From assembly GCF_034702125.1 (NCBI RefSeq), contig NC_085857.1:50417126-50481125 (forward strand): a DNA stretch of 64,000 nucleotides, read 5' to 3'. Shown in pieces: positions 18,279-57,100 of this stretch (its first letter is position 1; the number at the start of each line of letters is the position of its first letter). Source of the DNA: Engraulis encrasicolus (Eukaryota > Chordata > Actinopteri > Clupeiformes > Engraulidae). A model generated the notes under the pieces. The model was not told where the DNA came from, did no database searches, and worked only from the letters and a program-made list of their open reading frames with translations. A program made the position numbers and the translations under genes.

Positions 18279-18715
18279 GAGAACAAGAGAAACAGGCCAC
18301 TCGTATAGATTATGTGACATAGATAGGTGTATACACATATCTATATGAATATAAACATAGCCCTAAAGTAAATATAGTTACAAATGTAAATATAAATGTA
18401 AATATAAATATAAACATAGAACATCGCTGTCAGTCTATGCAAAACCTCCCATTCACATCAGTGGAGCAACATCTTTGCCACATTATTAAAGCATTGTTAT
18501 AAATTCTTCAGTCCATGTATGTGTAGACCTAAGAACTGCACTGGACAGGACTGTGCAACAGTTTTGCATATTTTATCTTATAGCTGCCTTATGTTGCCTA
18601 GCATTATGTTTCATTTATGTTTCAATGTATTTTGAATTTAGCATTATGGAAAACATTTAAATTGGGGAAATTCTTGTTAAATCGTTTTCATGTAAATAAT
18701 GAGATCTTAAACGTA
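18279..18715 (+). other. Gene A 3' UTR, first part
   Basis: The first ~45 bases after the stop match gene B's 3' UTR. AT-rich (TAAATA)n sequence follows, then an ATTAAA signal at 18485-18490. The rest of the B-type 3' UTR lies beyond the transposon, from about 22028. Confidence 0.5.
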
Positions 18716-19267
18716 CACTGTAAAAGATTTCAAACTGAAATTTACAGCTAATTGATGGGGAATAATTGCCAGCAAATTGTTTTAAATTTACAACAAATTG
18801 CAGAAAAAAACAGTTGCCAGCAAGTCGTTTAAAATTACAACACTGTTCCGTTTTCAAAACTACTCTGAATATGGCACATGTCCTGCCCCCTCATCCGCCC
18901 GCCTCCTCCCGCCTCCACCCCCGCAGCCCGCCTCCATGTCTGAGATGCCTTCAACATGGTATCGTCCCCATCCTCCACCATGACTGAGATAGCATGGTAC
19001 CATAATGCCACTCTGCCCTAAGCATACACTTCTACAAGTTCAGCCTTGCATGGGTGAGGCACAAATAATAAATCACTCAGCATAGTGTTGTCACAGTGAC
19101 AGTGATAGTTTCCTCAAGAGGACTTTCATTTATCAAGTCATCTCAAAGGGGAATTAAAAAGCAGTCACAATAAGGACTGTATGGAAATGCATTTGTCAAA
19201 CCAATTAAGTGGTCTAAATTTAATATTATGCAAAAAAACATGCTATGCTACAAGATGGCTCTCAAAA

Positions 19268-19560
19268 GATGAAACAACCCAACCAGTTAACCTGTCAGGC
19301 AGCCAACCAGTTAACTGGCCAGGTAGCCAACTGGCCTTGACAGACTGGCTGGTTGACTGGCCAGCTACCTGTCTGATTCGCTGGCTGGTTGACTGGCTGC
19401 CTGGCTAAACCAGCCAGGCAGCCAGTCAACCGGACAGGCAGCTGGCCAGTCAACCAGCCAGTCAACAAGCAAGGCAGCAAGCCAGTCAACTGACCAGGCG
19501 GACAGGCTGTCAGTCAACCTGCCAGGCAGCTAGCTGGTCAACTGGCACTATGCTGTCAGC
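19268..19560. repeat. Self-complementary CCAGTCAACC/CTGGTTGACTGG repeat cluster
   Basis: Short words CCAG, TCAACC, CAGGCAG and their inverses alternate. A perfect 20-bp stem (19387-19406 with 19412-19431, 5-base loop) is the clearest hairpin. It lies inside the CACTG-ended element. Confidence 0.75.
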
Positions 19561-20246
19561 CACCTTGTCAACAAACCAACCACTCATCTAGTCGGCTAAT
19601 CAATTGATTGCCAGTACCAGTGAGCGCCAGTGAGTCAGGCGCTATGCTGTGCCATTCAGACAAGCAACCAAAGCAGTGTGACAGTCCAGGTTTATATAGT
19701 GGGGAAAGTGAACCATGTGACCAGAGTAATCAGGCATTGGGCAGGTGCTGGCAATCATTGAATCACGGCATGAAAGTGATTAGTAATAAAGTGAGGCAAG
19801 GCACTAATTGACAGATTGGTTAGGTATAGAGGTTGACAACAGAGTAACAAGAGAGATCTTTATCAAAAAGCTAACAACTTCCTAGAATCCAATCATTGAT
19901 GCTCCTGCTCTAGAACTACAGTTTAAAAACAGACTGGGCTCCTTCTAAGATAGTGTTTAAAAAGTATAAGGATATTTTTAAATGGATTGGTTTTGGCCCT
20001 TGTTTAATGCACATATCAAAACTTCAGTTCCAAAAAGTTTTCATTCTGATCCATGTTTATAAGTAAACATTCCACATATATGTGGAATTGTCTACACAGT
20101 GGTTGGACGAAATAACTGAAACACCTGTCCTTTTAATGTGTGGGAAGTTTCATGGCTCAAGTGGGCCAGCCTGTTGGCCAATCTTCATTAATTGCACATT
20201 GCACCAGTAAGGGGAAGTTGAGTTGAATTGCTGGTGAAAAGTTACC

Positions 20247-20447
20247 AGCTAATTGTTGTAAAATTACAACAAATTTGCTGGCAAAAAGTTGCCAGCTCAT
20301 TGTTGTGAAATTAAAGCAAATTGCTGGTGAAAAGTTGCCAGCTAATTGAAGTAAAATTAAAGCAAATTGCTGGCAATAAAAAGTTGCCAGCTAATTGTTG
20401 TAAAATTACAACAAATTGCTAGCAACAAGTTGCCAGCTTATTGTTGC
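20247..20447. repeat. ~46-bp tandem repeat, about four copies
   Basis: Units of the form GTTGCCAGCTAATTGTTGTA plus AAATTACAACAAATTGCTGG recur with small changes. Each unit contains TTGTTGTAAAATTACAACAA, itself a palindrome. Similar words occur at the left end of the host transposon. Confidence 0.72.
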
Positions 20448-20832
20448 GTTCTTCCAACGCAAATACTGGAAACTTCACAACATACAGCCTTTGAAAATAA
20501 TGGTCCTGGGCCGCTGCTTCCATTCCTTCTCATGGGATTTTGAGATATATTCTGTTGCCGAAGCCATCAAAAAGCCAAATTGAACCACAGGGGGGCTGCC
20601 ACACCTGAGCATCGTTTATGCTCTATGACCTGCCCATCGTCTGTATAAATGGACAAACCATCATTGGCCTCTCCCATGCCCTTTTAGCAGAGAGAAGTCC
20701 GTTTTGAATTGCACTGAGCTGAAATTAGCGCACCTGGATGTCATTTACAATCAGCTGGCTCATGACCAAAGAAGGTAGATTGGATAAGCAGTATCACTCA
20801 ATGGAAAATGCATTGGCCACAGTGTAGTAGTT

Positions 20833-21072
20833 GGGGCAGTCGTGGCTCAGTGGTTAGAGCACTGGGTTGGCAACCCAAGAGTTCCCGGTTCAATACCTGA
20901 CCAGACCGCAGCTGAAGTGCCCTTGAGCAAGGCACCTAACCCCCACACAGCTCCCCGGGCGCCACTCAGCAGGCAGCCCACTGCTACAGACTAGTGTGTG
21001 TACTTCAATGTGATTCACTAGCCCAAATGGGATAAATGCAGAGAAAGAATTTCCCCTAGGGGACCAAAATTG
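20833..21072 (+). mobile_element. tRNA-derived SINE, second type
   Basis: The head GGGGCAGTCGTGGCTCAGTG has an A-box-like TGGTTAGAGC and B-box-like GGTTCAATACC. The body carries CTTGAGCAAGGCACCTAACC and the tail GGGATAAATGCAGAG. It differs from the 7003/15761 type in its tail. Confidence 0.72.
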
Positions 21073-21840
21073 GCTCCAATCCAAATTGGCTCCAATTGGC
21101 TTCGTAGTATGAGGGTGTTGCTTTAATGCCATAGAACTAATACATTTATGCTTAATGACATGGTGCACATGGTCAGTGTGTGCGATGCCATGATGGACAA
21201 AATTTGTACTCCACAAATTCGGTCGAAAGAGGATATCCGGTTGTCAGTGCTCAGTTTGTGGCCAAATTTACTGCAGCTGTCGGTCAGCATTAATTGCGGG
21301 GAATAATTAAGGACAGGTGACAAACATTCACTATTGTATCCTATGACCTGTTCCACACTTTACCATGCTTCCAATTTGACCATGGAAGAAGAAAATTGGA
21401 CTCCCCTTGCTATCATTCCGTACTACGCTCCGATGATGTCTGTAAACCCTCCTATGTCTACCTCCTTGCTCATGACCAGGTGTGTGCAATTAAAGAGTTC
21501 AAATCAGTTCAAATCCTCTCCACCTCTATCAGACCTGTATGCATGTTTTAAAAGCATCCAATCAGAATGTGACCTGAGCTCCATAATTTCTTCATGTGGC
21601 TTTGCATACATTTGCATTAGGACAGCAGCCCTGACAAAACAGATCTTTACAACAGTATGTTGTAAAAAGTACTATGTGCTGCTGTACATTTACAATTGTG
21701 AATTGTACTCTATATGATATCCCACAATGCATTGCACATTACAGCAATGCATTGCACATTACAGCAGTGAATAGTAAACTGGTATATACATCTTCTTGAT
21801 GTAGAATTCTAATGTGAAATCACAACAATCTTTTACAGTG

Positions 21841-22620
21841 TATGAATAAAACAAGTCAAAAAAGACATGTTTGTAAATGAAATGTAGTTAGGACAATGGC
21901 AAAATGTTACAAATACTTTGTAATGCAAAAATAATGAGAACATTGTTTTAGACAAGGAAATCCAAAACGAGATGTTTAAAATATACACTATGTATTAGGT
22001 TTTAGGTGTATTAGGTATTACTGTAGATGGGCTGGGCCCTAAGAATGAGTCCCACTTCCCCCCACCCCCATGTTCCACACCACTGGCTGTGAACGGTAAA
22101 GGAGATGGTCTTCAAGGATAAATATATTTACGTGTTCATTAAAGAAACTGAAATCTTGAATGTCTCAGATTATCTTCCCTAAATTGTAAGAATCCTTGCA
22201 ACAAAGTGTACCAAGGTGAAAAGGTAAGCACCGCGAAGCACTCAAATTTTATTTTTATTTCCTAAAGAGAGTATTGTATCTAAAGGATACACTTTGATTT
22301 TTTAGTATGGGAAGTGCACACATACTGTATAAATGGGAACCAAGTGGAATAGAACAGATGTTTCTGTTTTTGCTTGTTGTTGTTGGTGATGATGATGATG
22401 ATGATGATGATGATGGTGATGATGACAAAGGTGATGATGAAATTTCAATGTACTTAAGTGATTGAAAACATGTGCACATTTCTGGCTATCTATATTTGTA
22501 ATATTCATTTTCTACATTTGATGTTATGTTTTAATTTTCTACCTTTAACTTAAATAGAGCTGAGCTGTAAACACTTTTCTTCCAATGAAGATTAAACAAA
22601 TAAAAACATCACATTATTTC
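21841..22620 (+). other. Displaced gene A 3' UTR / start of duplicated flank
   Basis: From GATGGGCTGGGCCCTAAG (about 22027) it matches gene B's 3' flank from 36887, including a (GAT)n run at about 22387-22425 and the AAACAAATAAAAACATC poly(A)-signal region near 22590. In gene B this lies within 420 bp of the stop, so it is probably 3' UTR pushed away in A by the 3.1-kb transposon. Confidence 0.5.
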
Positions 22621-24377
22621 TTCCAATATTTCACCTGTTTCATGTTTTGCCAATTTACCTGAAGCTGATTTTTTGCTAATACAACCAATAGCCTACCACT
22701 TTCAGACACAGCCATGGGCGCCCAACCCAATTCTGAGTCCAGCCTCACGCATACGTATCACAACACACTATTCCTTCTCTCTTTTCCACTCCTTTTCTTT
22801 CCCACTATTCATCATCCTGTCCTAAAAGAAGTGCTGGCTTTGCGATTGTTACAATGTCCATGTCTGGTGCAACGAGGAAACACCATGGCTGCTCATGCTC
22901 TACTAATGTAAAGTTCAACACTGCCCCTAGTGGTCAAACCATGCCATTGCTGTCAGTAGCCTACTGGTGATCAGAGAACAGCTATTACCATGGGGTCCTA
23001 CTGGTGGAGCAGAGAACAGCTATTACCATGGGGTCCTACAGAGGGAGCTACTGACTACAGGAAGGCCGGATACCATCACAGTGACAACAAAGATGAATTG
23101 TTCTACGTAAGCTATGCTGCATCAGTGCATATGTACATACAGTACATACGTACAGGGGAGCCGACAAGGAGGACAAAGGGGTCAGTTGTCCCAGGCCCAG
23201 GAGGAGAGGGGGCCCAGAATTGGGTCCTCATTACATTGTATGTATTGGGTGGCGGGCCTTTCAAATGACTGTCCCAGGCCACTAGACAGCAGCCTGCACA
23301 CAGCAAAGGCTACAGCGAAGTGACCAAACCACACAGGATGCCACATGAGCAGGAGGAGCTATTGTGGTTGGGCTGGTAAGTTGAATGGAACAATCTGAAG
23401 AGGTAGGCCTCATAGCTGACTGCAGTCTTAAAAACAGTAGGCGACATGCAAGTAAAGGGATGTGGTAAAGTCTACGTACTGCCCAGACACGTTCCGGCGT
23501 TCTGCCTTCATCAGTGTGGCACACTGAAGAAGGCAGAATTTCGAAACGTGTCTGTGTAATAATAAAGAACCTATTCATGGTGCGACATTTTCTCATTTTT
23601 CAATTTTACAATATTTTGGTTAGCACTCTCAAAAGAAGAAATACAAAAGAAGAAAAGCCTGCTCCAACCTTTATGAACTTTTAAGTCTACTGCCCCTCAT
23701 CTGTGAGATGGCCAGGACCGGACCTGCACAGAGTGAGCGGAGAATGCGGTGAGGCCACCGTTACTTGACATTACACCAATTGATATTTGACATTTATAAC
23801 TAAGGACCACCACCCTCCACCCCCTTATACCTCATACCTGACTGCAGGCTGAGAAACAGTACATGCAATTAAAACAGGACCTGCAGTGAGCAAGTGGAGA
23901 TTGGCTGTAAGACTTTAATTGTCGATCTATTTGTTGTAGTTGTGCCAACTATTGTGGTGTTTATAAAATCAAGTTGTGTCTGTCAAATCAATCTTACAGG
24001 ATTGTTCTCATGGTTGTGATTGTGTTTGTCTTGTTATGAGTGCATACTTAAAATGACAGTACATTGTCTGTATTTGGGTTCGGTATTTCTTCATGATCTG
24101 GGGGTAAAAAGTAGTTCTGTGTGTGACTTTTGTACATTCAACCACAAACCGTACTCAAGCTCAAAGCACAACTCACAATATCAATTTGCAAAGAGGTTTG
24201 AAAATGGAAAATCTCGAGACATTTTTTTCATTATGCCATCATGTTAAATTGCTAAATAGAACAATACACTACTATACACAGTCCTGTGTCTTAAAACTTT
24301 TTTATTACTCTAACTCACTTACAATATAGATTAGTGTATAGATTTGATGGAAAATGGTTTTATAACATTTACTGACA
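22621..24377 (+). other. Duplicated intergenic segment A-B
   Basis: It is collinear with 37261-39107. A 36-bp direct duplication (GAGAACAGCTATTACCATGG) at about 22976-23040 is found only here. An exon-like stretch at about 23041-23105 (TDYRKAGYHHSDNKDELFY, then GTAAGC donor) is conserved in both copies. AATAAA-containing interspersed repeats surround it. No full gene is recognised. Confidence 0.5.
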
Positions 24378-25199
24378 TACAGTATGCCATAGAAGTGAGT
24401 ACACCCCTCACATTTTTTTTGCAGATTTGTATCTTTTCATAGGAAATTTCACTTCGACACAATGATTAGTGACCTGTTAACATATATAACCGCTTACATT
24501 TCTTGTTCACTCACAAAAAAATCTAAATACAGCCATTAACATTTTAGAACATGTAACAAAAGTAATTACACCCCAGGTTAAAAATCCTGTAGAGAGTGTC
24601 TGAGAAGGGGCTGTGTTGGCCCAAAACGAATCGAAATGAAAAGGGATTAAAAGGGAGGTCATCGGTGTGCGTTTCAACCCTTCTAAACATTTAACGTTTA
24701 CATTTTGTGTCTGCAACGGGCTGAAATAGATGGTTGTGAGATTTGAATGAAATCATATGGAGAGTATCATGGTCTGCTTCAGTAGTCACAGTGCATGTTA
24801 ACAAGCATGTTTCTGTAGGTGCAATTCTGATTTCCAATGTTGACGGCATTCATGCATCCCCAAACCATGTCAGTCCTTGACATGCCAGATGATACACCTT
24901 TTTTTGTAAAACTCACTTGTTTACCACCACACGTGCTTAACACTATATGAAGTGAATTTGTTTATCTTGGTCTCATTAGACCTCACAACATGGTTCCACT
25001 GATCCATATCCCTGGTATTTTCATCTCTCTTCAGACCTAGATAAACAAATTGGCTTCAGATGGTGTTAAGCATGTGTGGTGATAAACAAGTGAGTTTTAC
25101 AAAAAAAAGTGTACCATCTGGCATATTTAATATTGTCCTATGAAAAGATATACTTTCACATTTGCAAAAATGTGAAGGGTACTCACTTCTGTGACATAT
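24378..25199 (-). mobile_element. Degenerate Tc1-like transposon
   Basis: The ends TACAGTATGCCATAGAAGTG and TACTCACTTCTGTGACATA are inverted. On the minus strand the phrase behind CTTGGTCTCATTAGACC reads as the Tc1 transposase WSDET-type motif, but no open frame remains. A collinear copy lies at 39108-39910, carried by the segmental duplication. Confidence 0.72.
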
Positions 25200-25279
25200 G
25201 TCAATATGTCAAATTATGAGGTGTTTTTTTCTTCTCCATGTGGGTCGCTGTGTCTTCCTGTGTTAGTGTGATACCACCT

Positions 25280-25345
25280 ATTTCCTTATTAGAGACATTC
25301 ATTTCCGCGACAGCATCTCTCCTGGCAGTCAGGGCGAAGAGAGAG
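25280..25345 (+). promoter_or_regulatory. Candidate non-coding first exon of gene B
   Basis: A GC-richer stretch ends in AGAGAG followed by the donor GTAAGA at 25346, and a matching acceptor (CAATCTCTCAG) precedes the signal-peptide exon at 25599. Its left edge is not defined. The stretch is deleted upstream of gene C. Confidence 0.35.
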
Positions 25346-25616
25346 GTAAGAATGATTAAATATAACTTAGTATTTTCCATTGATAAAGTTCCCGTGCACA
25401 GCATTGTAGCTTTCAAATGTACACATTTTAGTCATTGGCTATACAAGTAGGCCTACTTCAGACACAGTGAAACCTGCACATAGGATTTTAGGGTCTATGG
25501 CAGTTGTTATTGGCTAAGTGCATAAGGACCGTTTTAATGATGAATAGCATTGCAGTTCCCTAATACTTGTATGAACATTTGTCATCTCAATCTCTCAGGC
25601 CCTGAAGTCCACCATA

Positions 25617-36834
<11,218 letters not shown>

Positions 36835-37037
36835 GAGAACAAGAGAAACAGGCCACTCGTATAGATTATGTGACAGATACGGGGGCAGATGGGCTGGGCC
36901 CTAAGAATGAGTCCCACTTCCCCCCACCCCCATGTTCCACACCACTGGCTGTGAATGGTAAAGGAGATGGACTTCGAGGATAAGTGGGAACCAAGTGGAA
37001 TAGAACAGATGTTTCTGTTTTTGCTTGTTGTTGTTGG

Positions 37038-37069
<32 letters not shown>

Positions 37070-37260
37070 GTGATGATGACAAAGGTGATGATGAAATTTC
37101 AATTTACTTAAGTGATTGAAAACATGTGCACATTTCTGGCTATCTATATTTGTAATATTCATTTTCTACCTTTAACTTAAATAGAGCTGAGCTGTAAACA
37201 CTTTTCTTCCTGAAGATTAAACAAATAAAAACAACATCACATTATTTCTTCCAATATTTC
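36835..37260 (+). other. Gene B 3' UTR with poly(A) signal
   Basis: After the TAG, sequence shared with gene A runs through a (GAT)n tract (37038-37080) to AAACAAATAAAAACAAC (AATAAA near 37225), the likely polyadenylation site. Confidence 0.5.
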
Positions 37261-39107
37261 ACCTGTTTTATGTTTTGCCAATTTACCTGAAGCTGATTTT
37301 TTGCTAATACAACCAATAGCCTACCACTTTCAGACACAGCCATGGGCGCCCAACCCAATTCTGAGTCCAGCCTCACGCATACGTATCACAACACACTATT
37401 CCTTCTCTCTTTTCCACTCCTTTTCTTTCCCACTATTCATCATCCTGTCCAAAAAGAAGTGTTGGCTTTGCGATTGTTACAATGTCCATGTCTGGTGCAA
37501 CGAGGAAACACCATGGCTGCTCATGCTCTAATAATGTAAAGTTCAACACTGCCCCTAGTGGTCAAACCATGCCATTGCTGTCAGTAGCCTACTGGTGATC
37601 AGAGAACAGCTATTACCATGGGGTCCTACAGAGGGAGCTACTGACTACAGGAAGGCCGGATACCATCACAGTGACAACAAAGATGAATTGTTCTACGTAA
37701 GCTATGCTGCATCAGTGCATATGTACATACAGTACATACGTACAGGGGAGCCGACAGAGATGTGGGGGCCCAGAATTGTATGTATTGGGTGGTGGACCTT
37801 TCAAATGACTGTCCCGAGCCCAGCCAGCTACCCTGAACATATTCAGTACAGTACAGTAGTACAGCCTGCCTGCCTGCCGGCCTGCCCGCCTGCCCGCCCG
37901 CCCACAGTATCCGTTCAAGCAATGTGCATCTAAATGGTTCACTATACAGCAGTCTGCACATAGCATACACAGCAAAGTGACCAAACCACACAGGATGCCA
38001 CATGAACAGGAGGGGCTCTTGTTGTTGGGCTGGTAAGTTGAATGGAACAATCTGAAGAGGTAGGCCTCATACCTGACTGCAGTCTGAAAAACAGTACATG
38101 CAAGTAAAGGGCTGTGGTTAAGTCAACTGCCCAGGTGCGTTCCGGAGTTCTGCCTTCCTCAGTGTGGCACACTGTTGGCACACTGAGGAAAGCAGAATGC
38201 CCGAACCGCCTGTGTAATAATAAAGAACCTATTCATGGTGCGACCTCAGTTTTACTATTACTTTTACTTGTTAGATGAAGCCTGCTCCAACCTTTATGAA
38301 CTTTTAATGCTACTGCCCCTCATCTGTGAGATGGCCAGGACCGGACCTGTACAGAGCAAGCAGAGAATGCGGTGAGGTGACATTAAACCAATTGATATAT
38401 GAAATCATCACATTCTATAAATAAGGACCCCCAACCCTCCACCCCCTCATACCTCATACCTGACAGCACATGTACATGCAAGTAAAAGGATGTGGTTTAT
38501 TCTAATGCGCTTCATCTGTTAGATGGCCAGAACAGGACGTGGTTAAGTCTACTGCTCCTCGTGTGTGAGATGGCCAGGCCAGGACCTGCAGTGAGCGAGC
38601 GAAGATTGCCAGTAAGTGTCTAATTGTCGATCTATTTGTTGTAGTTGTACCAACTATTGTGGTGTTTATTAAATCAAGTTGTGTCTGTCAAATCAATCTT
38701 ACAGGATTGTTCTCATGGTTGTGATTGTGTTTGTCTTGTCATGAGTGCATACGTAAAATAACAGTGCATTTTCTGTATTTGGGTTCAGTATTACTTCATG
38801 ATCTGGGGGTAAAAAGCAGTTCTGTGTGTGACTTTTGTACATTCAACCACAAACCATACTCAAGCCCAAAGCAAAACTAACAATAAATATCAATTTGCAG
38901 AGAGGTCTGAAAGGGGAAAATCTCAAGACATGTTTTTCATTATGCCATCATGTTAAATTTCTAAATAGAACAATGCACTGCTAAGCATTCACAGTCCTGT
39001 GTCTTAAAGCTGTTTAACCACTCTAACTCACAATATAGATTATGTAGTGCACATACTGTATACGTAGATTTGATGGAAAGCGATTTTATAACATTTACTG
39101 GCAGTCA
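37261..39107 (+). other. Duplicated intergenic segment B-C
   Basis: Collinear with 22621-24377, with local losses, and with an added CCTGCC/CCCGCC run at about 37864-37905. It keeps the exon-like TDYRKAGYHHSDNKDELFY stretch with GTAAGC donor (about 37629-37697). No full gene is recognised. Confidence 0.45.
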
Positions 39108-39910
39108 TACAGTATGCCACAGAAGTGAGTACACCCCTGACATTTTTGCAGTTTTGTAAGTATATCTTGGAAAACATTAAAGAAATTTCACTCTGACACA
39201 ATGATTAGTGACCTGTTAACATATATAACTGCTTAAATGTCTTCTTCACGCACAAAAAAAATCAAAATACGGCCATAAATGTTTTACAACATGTAACAAA
39301 ATTGAGTACACCCCAGGTAAATCCTGTGGAGAGGGGCTGAGAAGGGGCCCGAAACATCTCGAAATGAAAAGGGATTAAAAGGGAGGTCATCGGTGTGCGT
39401 TTCAACCCTTCTTAACATTTAACTTTTACATTTTGTGTCTGCACCTTGCTGAAATAGATGGGTGTGAGATTTGAATGAAATCCTATGGAGAGTATTATGA
39501 TCTGCTTCAGTAGTCACAGTGCATGTTGAGAAGCATATTTCTATCAAGCATATTTCATTCATGCATCCCCAAACCATGTCAGTCCTTGACTAGTCAGATG
39601 ATACACCTTTTTTTGTAAAACTCACTTGTTAACCACCACATATGCTTAACACTATATGAAGCGAATTTGTTTATCTTGGTCTCATTAGACCTCACAACAT
39701 GGTTCCACTGATCCATATCCTTAGTATGTTCATCTCTCTTGAGACCTAGATAAACAAACTTGCTTTAGATGGTGTTACGCATGTGTGGTGTTAAACAAAT
39801 GAGTTTTACAAAAAAGTGTATCATCTGGCATCTTTAATGTTGTCCTACGAAAAGATACTTTCACATTTGCAAAAATGTGAGGTGTGTACTCACTTCTGTG
39901 ACATACTGTA
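39108..39910 (-). mobile_element. Degenerate Tc1-like transposon, second copy
   Basis: The inverted ends TACAGTATGCCACAGAAGTG and CTCACTTCTGTGACATACTG, with CTTGGTCTCATTAGACC inside, match 24378-25199. Confidence 0.72.
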
Positions 39911-40258
39911 TGTCAATATGTCAAATTATGATGTGTTACGTTTTGTCCATGTGGGTATGAGTGTCGCTGTGTCTTCCTGCGTTAGTGTCTGCAGAGGGAC
40001 TAGATAACACCCCAGTTCCTTATTATTTTACATTGATAAAGCTCCCGTGCACAGCATTGTAGTTTTTAAATGTACACATTTTAGTCATTGGCTATACAAG
40101 TGCTTCAGACACAGTGAAACCTGCACATATGGGTTTTGGGGTCAATGCCAGTTGTTATTGGCTAGGTGCATAAGGACCGTTTTAATGATTAATAGCATTG
40201 AAGTTCCCTAATATGAACGTCTGTCATCTCAATCTTTCAGGACCTGAAGTCCACCATA
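39911..40258 (+). promoter_or_regulatory. Upstream region of gene C, lacking the B-type first exon
   Basis: It matches 25200-25616 upstream of gene B, but ~80 bp corresponding to 25291-25370, including the candidate non-coding exon and its donor, are gone. The acceptor-like CAATCTTTCAG before the signal exon remains. Confidence 0.4.
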
Positions 40259-56394
<16,136 letters not shown>

Positions 56395-57100
56395 CAATTT
56401 AGCCTGAACCCCAACACCACCCAGCATGAGCCTATACCAACTATTAAACCGACTGCGTCAAAGAATGTGCATCTTAATGTTAAATTCTTCTCTACACTTT
56501 TGGAAAACGTTTTTTTTTTTTCAGTGAAGACATGTTGGCTTTCACAGCTTTAATATTCAGACAGGATAGTGAGAGACAGACAAACAAGAGAGATGATGAA
56601 AGATCAGGAAATTACCCCATCTTGGATTCGAACTTGAGTCCCCAGATGTATGATACAGTGCCTTTGCCCAGTGAGCCATGACAGCCCACCATATTATGCT
56701 TTTGTCCACTGCATCCTTTATCATATGCATGTTTTATTCCATACTCATCCCTGAGTAACAGTTTTTATTCCTATTTGTAATCACAGAGTTACTTAAATAT
56801 TGCTTTAGGAAATGTCTTGTATTTTGATTACTTGGTGCATGGTATATTATGCTGTTTGGAGTGTTTTGTCATATATTTAACCCTCCAGTGCTTGGTATAA
56901 ATATTGGCTTGACATTTTAAGTTATTCCTGAAAATATGGACATATGTTCATCACCAAGTCTCACACCACTTTGCTTGATTCCTTTTGATCAAACAGCAAT
57001 TTTTTATGTTTAGGGCATACCTGTTGCATGTTGAAAGAGTCATCTAGATATACAGCTTTCGCTAAGCCTAAATGTCAATAAAGTTATGCAGCAGCTAAGG
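56395..57100 (+). other. Gene C 3' UTR with poly(A) signal
   Basis: It starts with a further degenerate tail repeat (AGCCTGAACCCCAACACCAC), contains a minus-strand SINE, and reaches AATAAA at 57077-57082. Confidence 0.45.
56561..56690 (-). mobile_element. tRNA-derived SINE, minus strand, in gene C 3' UTR
   Basis: On the minus strand: GGGCTGTCATGGCTCACTGG (A-box region), B box AGTTCGAATCC, then ATTTCCTGATCTTTCATC and CTCTCACTATCCTGTC, the plan of a common fish SINE. Confidence 0.68.

Larger units (their letters stand above)
18716..21840. mobile_element. 3.1-kb CACTG-ended DNA transposon in gene A 3' flank (EnSpm-like?)
   Basis: The ends are CACTGTAAAAGATT and its inverse AATCTTTTACAGTG, flanked by TA. 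Subterminal TTGCCAGCAAATTGTT-type repeats occur at both ends. The interior has a CCAGTCAACC-rich hairpin cluster and the block GTGAACCATGTGACC, which also occurs in the element at 28824-32218, so the two are one family. No transposase is seen. CACTG ends with 2-3-bp duplications suggest EnSpm/CACTA, not proven. A SINE (20833) is nested inside. Confidence 0.68.

Noticed and set aside
22714..22911. Duplicated frame MGAQPNSESSLTHTYHN (also 37342-37539)
   Set aside because: It is present twice only because the flank is duplicated; the sequence is repeat-like with no domain, and start and stop are not otherwise supported.
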